In this document: one piece after another, positions 40,503 through 51,700 of the stretch
How the letters are laid out: each line of letters opens with the position of its first letter
Position numbering within the stretch: position 1 is the stretch's first letter
Notes under the pieces: generated by a model
What the model saw: the letters and a program-made list of their open reading frames with translations, nothing else
Told to the model about the DNA's origin: nothing
Database searches by the model: none
Position numbers and translations under genes: made by a program
DNA from: Gammaproteobacteria bacterium
Lineage (GTDB): Bacteria; Pseudomonadota; Gammaproteobacteria; UBA6429; Thiohalophilaceae
Reading direction: 5' to 3'
NCBI GenBank assembly: GCA_016194635.1
Contig: JACQBC010000027.1
Coordinates: 47,017-111,016 of the forward strand
DNA: 64,000 bases

Positions 40503-40665
40503 CGTTTGAATCCCCGCTAAAACCGATCGTACAGTATCACACTTTACCCAATCGCAGGCCCATCATTAAATTCCACCAGAGGCGGCGCTTAGCTAACTAG
40601 AATATCTAAAAATTGTAAATCGATTTTTCCAGCAAACACAGGACGACACCAGAAATATGCCTGAG

Positions 40666-41439
40666 TCACAGGCCGCGTAAAGCTAAATAAACGGGGCACC
40701 CCCAGATCGAGTGGGTCATTTGTATACACTTACCTTCCCCGCTTGCTCCCCTCGCCAGAGATGCACGATGAACCAAGACTAATTTCCTTAACCCGCCGTG
40801 GGTCAAGAGCGTTGCCAGCACGCTGCCCAGCGCATCGCTGAGGTAGGTGCGGTTGCCCTGGCCGCCGTAGCGGGCCAGCACTTCGTCTATGCGCAGGCCG
40901 GTTACATAGGTCGTGCCGATACCGGGGCCCTGCCATTCCGCGATGGCTTGGTCGCCGTCGTACAGGAAGGCCGTGGTCAGCCCGTTAACCGTTTTACCGA
41001 TGCGTCGGCCAAACGCATCGTAGATAAAACTCGCCGTGCCGTTGGGGCCGCGGATACCGGTCAATTGGTTTTGGGCGTTCCAGGTGTAATTAACGGGGCC
41101 CTGTGCGGTTTGCCGGCTCAGCAAATTGCCGTTGGCGTCATACGTCAAGGGATAGCCGTTGTAGGTCAACAGCCGGTTGTTGGCATCGTAAGTGTAACTA
41201 ACCGCGTCCAGCACCGTGGCGTTGGAAATAATTTCACCTCTTGCATTCAACGAACTAAGCAATGCATACATATTTTCCACTAGAGTCTTCTGGCGCGGGT
41301 ATCTAGGCTTATCCCTAAAATGTTTTAATATCTTTGAATAAAAACTGCTTGTATCCGTTTTTAGGTTTATGTCACTGATGTCTATTATTCGAATAGCCGA
41401 GTACCCATCTAAACGAATCGCATCTGACATACAATGCAT
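40666..41439 (-). pseudogene. Rhs fragment (chimeric remnant 1)
   Basis: An open frame of 257 codons whose middle (about residues 80-210) is Rhs/YD-repeat core: SYTYDANNRLLTYNGYPLTYDANGNLLSRQ-type repeats, FIYDAFGRRIGKTVNG, and YLSDALGSVLA. The first 75 residues are AT-rich and unrelated to Rhs. The last 45 residues after ALGSVLA diverge abruptly from the normal Rhs core ending, so the hyperconserved end and any toxin tip are missing. It is a mosaic remnant, not a functional Rhs protein. The part at 40813-40942 is nearly identical to 42477-42606. Confidence 0.8.
40813..40942. repeat. Direct repeat in Rhs core, copy 1
   Basis: About 130 bp almost identical to 42477-42606 (I see only two or three differences). 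It encodes the Rhs core segment EWQGPGIGTTYVTGLRI through YLSDALGSV. Similarity stops sharply at both ends: beyond 40942 this copy continues into Rhs, while the other copy does not. Confidence 0.85.
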
Positions 41440-41481
41440 TAATAAAAGACTGTAGGCCGCCGTGTAAGCTGTGACGTCATT

Positions 41482-41859
41482 TTACGGGCATTGGTCTCGT
41501 GGCGTAAAAGGCTTAGGTGCCTCTCCAAATAGTTCTGGTGCTCCTTCGCGTGCCTTTTTCTCAAAAGCTAATTTGCAGACAGGGTTTGCTAAACAATTTT
41601 TCGCTATATCAAAACTACTTGTAGCGGATAACTCTGATCGACATGTGGCACTTTCGTACTTTCCCACTTTAATGTTTAACATGATATTTCTAAATGAAAC
41701 ATAATCAGCTAATGCTACATTAGCCTCGGCGTACTCAAGTACCTGGGTATAAAAATCTTTACTTGATAATCGCCCCGTCACCAAACCACCAAGAAAAAAT
41801 AACCCATTACTCACTAGAATAATTACTAGCCATACAACTTTACTTTTATTGATTTTCAT
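41482..41859 (-). CDS. Membrane-anchored putative immunity protein
   Basis: Protein of 125 residues with an N-terminal signal-anchor helix (VVWLVIILVSNGLFFLGGLVTG, about residues 9-30) and a periplasmic remainder containing three Cys (ATCRSEL, KNCLANPVCKLAF) and a final DQCP. No family recognised. Its ATG lies 2 bp after the stop of the Rhs tip frame, the tight toxin-immunity spacing normal in polymorphic toxin loci. The membrane anchor would put it where a periplasm- or membrane-acting toxin could be neutralised; this is inference. Confidence 0.65.
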   Translation of the reverse strand: MKINKSKVVWLVIILVSNGLFFLGGLVTGRLSSKDFYTQVLEYAEANVALADYVSFRNIMLNIKVGKYESATCRSELSATSSFDIAKNCLANPVCKLAFEKKAREGAPELFGEAPKPFTPRDQCP

Positions 41860-41861
41860 AG

Positions 41862-42606
41862 TTACAACCCTGGTAGAGTTCCTTTGAAATTCCCACGAAT
41901 CATAACTTTTTTACAGAGGCAGCCGTCAGGCAATTCGCTGGGAGATGGTGGATATGGCAAATCCGGATCCCAATAACGTGGGCCATCCGATGGGTAAGTA
42001 ATTGTAAATGGTTTATCACAACCGTTATCACAGAATGCCTTAACACACGCAGTACCTTCATCGATGGATGAAGTGGGGCCCTTAATAATATCAGGTATAC
42101 TTTCTATATTTTCAACATCAGGTTTCGTCGTGGGTAGTTTACTTGGGTCAGGTATAATGAATTTTTTTGGATATTTCGTGTAGTAGTGCCCATTATTACT
42201 TGCACGTGCAAGACCATATGGATCAACCGCGCCAATCGGATTCCCACCCACATACCCATACGTATTCAGCCCACCCTCAAGCCCCATCGGATCACTGCTA
42301 ATAAACCGCTTCAACTGCGGGTCGTAATACCGGGCCCGGTAATAGTCTAGCCCGGTGGTGTCGGTTTCGCGACCGGTGTATTGGAGGGCGTTCGCATCCT
42401 GGGGGCCGGTTTGGGCGGTTTCCCCGTACGGGCTGTAGCTATACGTGGTCTGCGTGACCTGAGTGTCATCGGTCAATGCCAGCACGCTGCCCAATGCATC
42501 GCTGAGGTAGGTGCGGTTGCCCTGGCCGCCGTAGCGGGCCAGCACTTCGTCTATGCGCAGGCCGGTTACATAGGTCGTGCCGATACCGGGGCCCTGCCAT
42601 TCCGCG
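41862..42606 (-). pseudogene. Rhs fragment 2: core end plus Cys-rich toxin tip
   Basis: The 3' part of an Rhs gene. It begins inside the core at the 42606 junction, with no proper start; the first ATG is at 42545. The core end is complete: SDALGSVLALTDD, YSPYGETAQTG, YTGRETDTTGLDYYRARYYDPQLKRF and the closing GGLNTYGYVGGNPIGAVDPYGL. About 110 residues of variable tip follow, Pro- and Cys-rich (GTACVKAFCDNGCDKPF, DGCLCKK), with no family I recognise. The tip is intact and coupled to a putative immunity gene, so it could be re-acquired as a cassette, but it lacks its carrier. Confidence 0.8.
42477..42606. repeat. Direct repeat in Rhs core, copy 2
   Basis: Partner of 40813-40942, offset by 1664 bp. 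At 42606 the shared sequence ends exactly where the Rhs coding sequence of this copy is lost, so the repeat marks a recombination breakpoint. Confidence 0.85.
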
Positions 42607-42708
42607 GCGGAAGAACGTCCTTCATTGATCGGTTACTTTATAACATAGTATTTTCCTAATTTTTAACTATCAGGAGATAGGCTAAATAATAGGGAAATTC
42701 TTCGTATG

Positions 42709-42740
42709 GCCGCATCAGGTCAATACCGACCCGATGCGGC
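42709..42740 (-). terminator. Hairpin after the giant gene
   Basis: An 8-bp perfect stem (42709-42716 and 42733-42740) with possible inner GGTC/GACC pairing lies 38 bp after the stop of the giant gene. It has no U-tract, so intrinsic termination is uncertain. It is the only structure in the 172-bp gap between the giant gene and Rhs fragment 2. Confidence 0.35.
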
Positions 42741-42778
42741 TAATCACTAAATACACGCAGATATAATTTACTGACTTT

Positions 42779-45700
42779 CTAGTTAATACTCTCTACCCAC
42801 GCTAGCTGATACGTTGTCATCAGCAATCCTATCTTACTTAACAGTTCGGTGTGATCACCAGCCAGTGATGCTATCAATATCTCGGCATGCATCAATTCTT
42901 CAATTGAGAATTTAATGTCGTCCGTGATAATTTGTTGTCTAATCAAAGCCTGTTGCACATTGACGATCGCGTTATCCAATGTCTTTTGCTCGCCTGGAGC
43001 AACAACCAGACTATTCAAGGTATCCATGACTGCTATACCCAATTGCTCCCGATTCGTTGTGACGTTCACCGTCAAGGTTTTGCTCACCAATGGACTGTAA
43101 TCGACGCCCTGCTGTTGTGAGAGCGTAGCATTCACATCGTAAGCTCCTATGGCAGACGGCAGGCGTAGCAATGCCGAGAAGCTAGTGTGGTCGACATCCA
43201 GATGCCGATCCCAGATGGCTTCCTGTGCACTGAGGATCTGCCCACCGTCCAGCTCCAGGAAGGACATTCCTATTGGCAGGTGAGCCTCAAAACGCACGTC
43301 GATTGGCGGGTTGAGCTTGGAGGTATCCCAACGAATTTCCGTGAGCGCCGATGGCAGCGGCGTGGTCGTAACCGGCACCGCATACATCACGATATTATGC
43401 AGCGTATCGATCGCCCCCTGCGGATCCACGAATGCGGAAGGGTCAAACGTGACAAGCGCAACATTACCATTACCGTGCCGATTCAGAACCATCGCCGGGT
43501 GTGCGTTATCCGGAATTAGACTACCAACCGCGCTACCACCCTGAGCCTGTACCTGCAAACCAAAGCCACTGGTTGCCCATGTGCCTGCCTGGCTGGCCAC
43601 ACTACCCGTCAACACCACTTGGGTGAGATTGAGGATGACACCCGTGGTCGTGACCCCAAAGAACCGGTCCCAATCTGGCTTATCATTCCCCGGATTCGTT
43701 ATGTTATCCGGATGGGTCTTGATCCAGGCCAGGCCAACACCCGAGGCAACAGTCGCCTGGATTTCCTCCGCCATAGCGTCATCGATGCTCAAACTCTCGG
43801 CACCCGTTGCTGTCTGTAACTCACCCAGCAGAATGGTTGTATAACGGCGGCTGCGTATGGCATTAATAAAGTCATCCTTAGTACGGACGACGAGATAATC
43901 CGCCTCAGCCGAACGGAAGGTGCTGTCGATCAGTGCGATGAACTGCGCATACGGATCACCACTGTTCGCGCCACTACCCGGTCCAGTGCAATCGGTGTCA
44001 TAACCTACCATTCGGAAACCTGATCCGGTTGCTTGCGGATTACCGCTCATACGCGCAACACAATCCTGATTCAGCTTCGCAGGTAACCATACCAGCACGC
44101 GACCGTTATTCATCAGCTCCTCATGCACTTCACCAGTCACCACCTGTAGTGTCACAATTACTGTCGACCCCGTGTTACCTGCCTGATCACGCGCATTGAC
44201 ACTTATCGCGTTTGTACCAGCAACTAATGGTATTTGCACAAAGGTAAAGAGCCCCTGGCTATCGGCGACAAGTGTATTTTTATACGTACCCACACTCAGT
44301 GAAACACTTGCACCCGCCTCCGTAGAACCCTTCACATCGATGGCATTTACGGTCACTGTGGCCCCATCCAGCGGCGAAGTAATCGTAATTATCGGTGGTG
44401 TTTTATCGATGGTGAATTTCGTCAGCGTCGAGGTCACGTTGCCAGCGGCATCGGCTGCTGTCACCGTGAGCTGATAGACACCCTCAGCGATCACAGTTGT
44501 ACCAGAAACAAACGGCTGACCGTTCAACGTGATAGTTGACGCTGTCAGATTTGTGTCCGTGATCTGAATGACCGGCACCACATCGACATTGTAGAAGCCG
44601 TTATCCTGCACGCCGCTAATCACAACGGCCGGTGCTGTCTTGTCGACAACAAAATGCAACGTTTGCTGTGCGCTGTTGCCCGCCTTATCGGTGGCCAACA
44701 CAGCCAGATTATAGATGCCCTCTGTCTGTACCGGTGTTGCAGAAATGTACGCCACATTATTCAGTGTTAGGATGGCTTTATCCAGATTGGCATCGGTAAC
44801 AATCACATTTGGAATGACATCCGTCTTGTAATATTGCGCATCCGCAATCCCCGTTATTGCAATAACGGGCGGTGTGTTATCCACCGTAAACGAACTGACC
44901 GACGTACTACCGGTGTTGTTCCAGGCATCGGTGGCGCGCGCTGCAATGGTATGCACGCCTTCTGCCAGGCCTTGCAACACACCACCGAATAAATTCTGTG
45001 CGGCATTGCTCACCGGTACCGCCACCCAGGCGGCACCATCCACACTGACTTCCACCGTTTTCACCAAGGATAAATCGTCTTTCGCGAAAATAGTCTCGGT
45101 GGCATCACCGCGACTGAAGCCATTGACGGTCGGCTGCCGTAGCACAACATTCGGCGGCGTCCGATCGACCACAGGGAAGCTAACGCTCGCCAGCGTCGCC
45201 GTGACGGTTGCCCCATTGGCGTCCGGCACATCCGCGCTCAGCACCACAGTATAGGTCTTTAACTGCAGACCCGCGGTTGTCAACACCACATTGCCGGTCG
45301 CTTGTGCGCCTACCGCAATATCCTGCACAGCCTGTTGCATCTGCAACGTGCTTTGCAGATCCGGATCCACCAAGGTAATGTGTAACGGCACTTGCGTTAA
45401 GGGCGTGTTACCCAGGTTGCTCACGGTGAAATTGACGGTCTGTGCCGTACCGGCAGCGGGCGCCTGCTCCGTCAGCGTCAACTTGCCACTTACCAGATTG
45501 GTCGAGGCTTGGATAGAGAACGCGGTACTAGCGGTGCTGAGTAACACACCGTTATTGCTGATCTCCAGTATTGCCTGATAGGAACCTGGTGCAGCAGCGC
45601 CATTCTTCCAATCCAGCGCGGCTGTACCCGTGGCACCTGGTAACAAATCACCCATGACTTGTTGATCCTGAGTCTGTACCACACCACTGGCATTTTGGAT

Positions 45701-48700
45701 CCGCAGTACGCGTTGTGCGCCCGTGATGACCGCATTGCCGCCATAACTAAAGGTGGCAGCCACATGCACGTTGCTGTTCGCTGCATACACAGCTCGATCG
45801 GTCGTCAGTGTACTGGTGAGCGTACTGGCCGAGCCGATGCTAAATGCCGTACGCGCGTCGGAGACAGGTTGATTCGCTGTATCAAACACCGAGACATGCG
45901 CCTGATAGTCACCGGCAAAGGTTTTACCCGTATTCCAGTTGTTGGCTAGATTCACCGATTGTGCATAGGGCAACGCCACCACATCCTGCGTCGCCAACTT
46001 CTGTACCAGATAACCGGCGGTATCCTCAATCGCCACCTCAACGCGACCCGTGAAGGTATCGCCACTGTTGATCACGGCGGCGGTGACCTGCACGGTTTCC
46101 GCGGGCAGATAAGCCTGTTTGTCCGTCACAATCCGCGCCTCCGGTTTGGCGGCGCCAGCAATGTGCACCGTGCGGATCGCCAGATTGTTGGCTTCACTGA
46201 CTTCCGGTACCTGATCCTGTGGATCAACCACCGCAACGATCGAGTAATCCCCTGCCAGCGTTGGCGCCGTCCAATCCGCTACCAGTACTTGACTACCACC
46301 GGCAGTGATCGGACTCAACAAATTGCCATCCAGCAATGTTGTCATTGCGCCAGCCGGATCAACCATGATTAATGACACGGCGGCGAATGGTGATGCCACA
46401 CTGCCCTGGTTCTTCACCACCATTGTGATGCGCGTGGTTTCATTCGCCAGCGGTACCGCCGGCAGGATCGTGATGTCACTATCGGTAACCACCAGATCGG
46501 GGCGATCATTGACGTTATAGTTGACCACCATCGATGCCGATGACGCGCCGATGTTGCCACTAACATCTGTTGCAGATGCATTAAAGATGTTATCGCCCGG
46601 CGTTAGAGGTAGACCTTTGAATTCAATTCGGCCAGCGGGATTAACGCGATAATAGCCATTAGTATTTTGGGCATAGAGATATCCCGAATTTACCCAGGTA
46701 ATGCTCGTATAGCCGGTTATCTCGTGGGCAACCCCAGACACCATATCGAGTATTACCGGTGTATAAACATAGGTATTTGCTACCGATTTATAATAAATAA
46801 TCGACTGACCATCGGGTGACCAAGATGGGTCAGAATTTTTCATTGTGCCTTTTGTGATCGCCACAGAAGTGCCATCCGCCACCGCCCACTTCCACACTTG
46901 CTCTGTGCCATCGCGTAACGAGGTAAAGAGCACGACGCTGCCATCCGGTGACCATTGTGGAGTCGCATAGCCTGCCTGGGTATCAATGATTGTTTCAATA
47001 CCGGTAGCAACGTGAATCACCGCATCCTGATACGTCGGGTAAGAATAGTTAATCGCAATCCGCGTGCTGTCAGGCGACCACTGTATCCCGGCAATATTCA
47101 CCATCGATGTAGGAATGGCTCTCCATGTACCGTTTGACAAATCGATCACCCAAAACCCATAGGTGCCAGTCTGATTCGTCCCCACAATCGCTAATTGGGT
47201 TTGATTTGGCGCGAGTGCAAAACGGTTAATATTATTACTATACCCTGGCGATAAAAGCTTTCGATTTGTTTGATCCGCAATATGATACGCACTAATGACA
47301 TTGGTATTTGTTGTTGAATCCCAATAATCATAAATGATCTGGCTGCTATCCGCCGTCCAATCATACCCATACACGTTTCCTGAATTAGAAAAAATACGCG
47401 TATCGGTCTGTGTCGCAATGGAATGCAAGACGAGCGTATTGTTCGTCGATGTTACCGTATATTGTCCATCGGGGGAGAGAAGACCACTACTAATGGCCAA
47501 CACTTCATCCGTCACACGCGCCTGCGCTTGACCCGCCAGATAGCCATTTTGATAAAGCTTCACCATTGCGCCGGGTTCAGTACGACCTACCACATTGGTA
47601 AAGGCATCGGCGGTTTTATAGATCTTACCTGCCAGCGTCGGATAGTGCATTGTCACCACTGGCGCAGTCTTATCCTGCGGTAGACCGCTGGCTTCATTAG
47701 AGAGTACACCCGCGTTACCGAATGCATCCAGTGCCGCGACAACGTAGAAATACGTCGTGCCATTGGTGAGGCCGGTATCACGCTGTTGTGTCGACACGGT
47801 ATCCGTCACCGGCTGATAAGGTCCGCCAGCAACCGTCGTGCGTAGGACACGATAACCTGCTGGAATTTGTCCTGCACTTGGGGTCCAGGCAAGATCCAGT
47901 GCGCCGCCGGCGGGTACCGCCGACACCACCAGATTGACCGGTGCTGGAAGTAGCGCAACGGCGACGGTTGCCGTAACGATATTTGACGCAACACTTTGGT
48001 TATTGGCTGCATCAAGCGCGGTCACCGTATAATGGTAGATACCATTTGGGCGGCCAGTATCAACATATTTCAAGTTAGTCAGATCGGTGATAGTACTAAT
48101 CAATGTTCCATCACGATACAGCGCATAGTGTGTTGTATCGGTTGATGCACTGGCAGTCCAGATCAATGTAACGTCCGAGCCAAACACGGATGCACTGAGC
48201 GTGACCGGATCGGGAGCAGTGACATCGCCGACAGCTAGTTTAGCCTGGGCAGAAGGAATACTTTCAAACCCATAATTGTTCACCGCTGTGACGGTATAGT
48301 CGTGATTACCGTCCGGTGCGGTTTCGTTAAATATTGTTGTTGTCTGTAATGGTTCATACAACACAGAAACTTCTACAAGCCGAACTGGATCTCCTTGGCT
48401 AGGATACAGAGCCGAATGGAGCAATATACGAAGTTGATTCGTCAAATATGCTTCGGGTAAGTCAATGCTATTGATAAAATCTTTGTTATTGCGGACTTCT
48501 TTAATCGTTACCCACCCTTGACCCGACCAAGCTTGCAAGTCGTAATCTGTTGCACAGTAGTAACACACGCCATAATAACCACCCCAAGCCAAATTTATTC
48601 TGGTAATTAATCGTGACATTACTGATGATACTGCTAACCATTCTCCATCAAGACTCTGTGGTAATACATTTGGCGCCCAATAAGGATAAGCAGGATCATT

Positions 48701-51700
48701 GACCCCATCGACGGTATTTGTAGGAGGCGCATAGGATCTCGCACTGGATGCAGAGGCGCTCAATCCTGTGACGGTAGTTAGTGGTAATAAAGACAGAGTA
48801 TTGCGAAATACGCGGTACCCAAGGATATTGGTTTCCGGATTAGCAGTCCAATTCAAGGTTACGTTATAACCTGTTGCACTCGCAGTTAACCCAGTTGGCT
48901 GACTCGGAGCTGTACCAAATATCACGGTCGTTGTCGTGGTCTTACTGATATTACCGACCGCATCGGTCAGGTTCACGCTAAAGACGTTATCGCCGGCAAC
49001 CAGTGGTAAACCACTCCAGTTAAAGTTTCCCGTCGCATCAGAATTTAACGAAGGCAATGATGCTGTACCGGCAGAGGTCAGCACCGTGGCATTGACGATC
49101 GAGGCCGGATCACCTTTACCCTGCACGTTTACCACTGCATTCTTGGTCGGTGTATAGGGCTGTACGACGACCGGCGTATAAACCTTAGCAACGGTTTCTG
49201 CTGACGGATCAGCCAGGTTACCGGTCTGATCGACTGCCGTGACGGTATAGTGATAATTGCCATCGGCAACACTTGCATCCACATAATTTACCGTAGCCAC
49301 CGGCGTTGCGGTTATGCGTACCGTGGTGCCGGTATCACTGCGACGATCGATGTAATAGCCAGCCAGATCGGTTTCGGTATTGGCTGTCCAGGTCAGACTC
49401 ACATCACCGCCATTCACCTTGCTCTTCAGACCCAGCGTCATTGACGGACGCGTCACATCAATATAATTCACCGTAATGGACGCGGGTGCCGGATCGATAT
49501 GGGCAGCCAGATCGGTGGCGACAGATTGGAGTTGGTATGCGCCATAGACTAAACCCAGTTTTACTGGATCAAAATTGGTGGCATACGGTAACGTGGTTAC
49601 CGGTGTACCCAGATTAATCCAGGTTGTACTGGCCGCGAGACGATACTGGAATTGCACTGCGGCAATATCGATATCCGGACTCGTGGCCAATACATATTGC
49701 GGTGTATCGAACTTCGCGTTCACGGCCGGTTGCGTGATGATTGTATGCGGTGGATGGGTATCAATCGTCACTTGTGCGCCATTCGATGGCGCACTCAGAT
49801 TGCCGGCCTTGTCGATCGCATACACCAAATATGTATACGGTCCATCGGCCAGATTCGCATCAGGGTATTGTGCAGCAGCAACGGCGTACGGACGCAGATC
49901 GCCAACCAGGGTTCCTACCACATTGGCGAGGCGACCGTTACGGAACACTAAATAGCCAAGCAGATCGGTTTCGCTGTTTGGGTTCCAGTTCAACTGCACA
50001 TTTGCGGCGGTTGGTGTTGCTACCAACCCAGTCGGTGCCGCCGGCGGCAGGTTATCTATAACAACAGACGCCTGATCCGTGCCGACGTTACCATTAATGT
50101 CTTCGGTCTCGAGCGTGATGATGTAGCCCGCACCTTCGACCAAGCCCAGTGTGTTCCATTGGAATAACACATCCGACTGGATCGGTACCGGCGAACGCCG
50201 CAGTAGCAAACGGTTTGCTGGTGCGCTGCTGGGCGCGCTATACAAGCGATATTCTTTGAAATCACTCACGCTATAGGCAGTGCCTTTAATATCAACCAGC
50301 CCGCTGGCCGTTGTCGCCGACGCCGGTGACTGAATTCGCGTGGTCGGCGGGGTGATATCCACTGTCACATTGGCGGGATCAGATTGCGTACTTTCCCAGC
50401 CGGCTTTATCCAGCGCTGTAATGGTATAGACGTGCTGGCCTTCAGCAACCGTGAGATCAATATAGTTTGCCACCAATACAGTGGCCGTTGTGATGCGCGT
50501 ACCGTCGCGATACACCGCATAACCGGCGAGATCCGGTTCGGTGTTGGCAGTCCAGGTTAATTGAACATCCTGACGGTTTTGTATCACGGCCTTTAACCCC
50601 GTGGGTTTGGCCGGTGGTTGCGTATCCACGGTGAGCTGCACCAGAGTCTCGCTATAATTATCCGCTTTATCTTTCGCCGCGAGGCGCACGGTATACACAC
50701 CATCGGGTGGCAATGCTTGCCAACTAATTAATTTACCACTCGTCACTGGTGCTGTGCCGGCACCAATATCGGACCAACGCGTGGAGGTGCCCTTGGCACC
50801 CGGGGCAATCTCGAGCAGGTAACTCGCCAGATTGGTGTCCACCACACTGCCACTGACATCCAGCGGCTGCCGCACATAACTGCCATCAACTGGCGCAGTG
50901 ACAGCAACAGTAGGCGCAGTATTATCCACGGTAATCGAAATACGCTTTTCACCGATTAAACCGGCCTGATCAATCGCGCGGAATCGCAGCGTGTATACGC
51001 CATCGGGTACCGTCGTGACATCCCAAACTTTTAAGACCGCCGGTAACGGCAAACTCGTGCCGCCTGCCAGTGTGGTCCAGGTCGTTGGTGCCGTGCCACT
51101 GCCGTAGTCCAGCGTGTAACTTTTTAGATTTTTCTCATCAAGCGTACCAAGGATATTTACCGCTACCTTCTTGATGCCGAGCATACTGCCATCGGCAGGT
51201 GCGCTGATGTCTACTTTGGGTGGCGTGTTGTCGACGCTGAATGGGATCACGCGATCCACTTTATTTTCGGCGTCGTCCTGCGCCTCGACACGGATCGCGT
51301 AACTGCCTTCCGGCAAGCCGGCCAGACTACCGAGCACGGCGTTGCTGCGTACCAACGTACCGCTATCGAGCACATTCCAGACCGGTGCGGCCGGTGAATT
51401 GGTCAACGACACGGTGTAACTGGTCAAATGCAGATCGGTTATGCTACCCATCACACCGCCGGTGGCGGTGACAAAGCCATTCACCGGCCGGGTGATATCC
51501 ACCAACGGCATGGTGGCATCCAGCACGACGGTGATCTTCTCGTCTTGTTTGACTAAAGGATCGCTCGTTAACGTGGCGAGCAGACCAATGGTATACACGC
51601 CATCTGGCAATAACTGAGCGGCGCCATCCTTGCCATCCCAATTAAAGGTGCTGCTACCTTTGAGTGTGCTCTGTGTCGTTGCTAAGGTGCGACGAATCGC

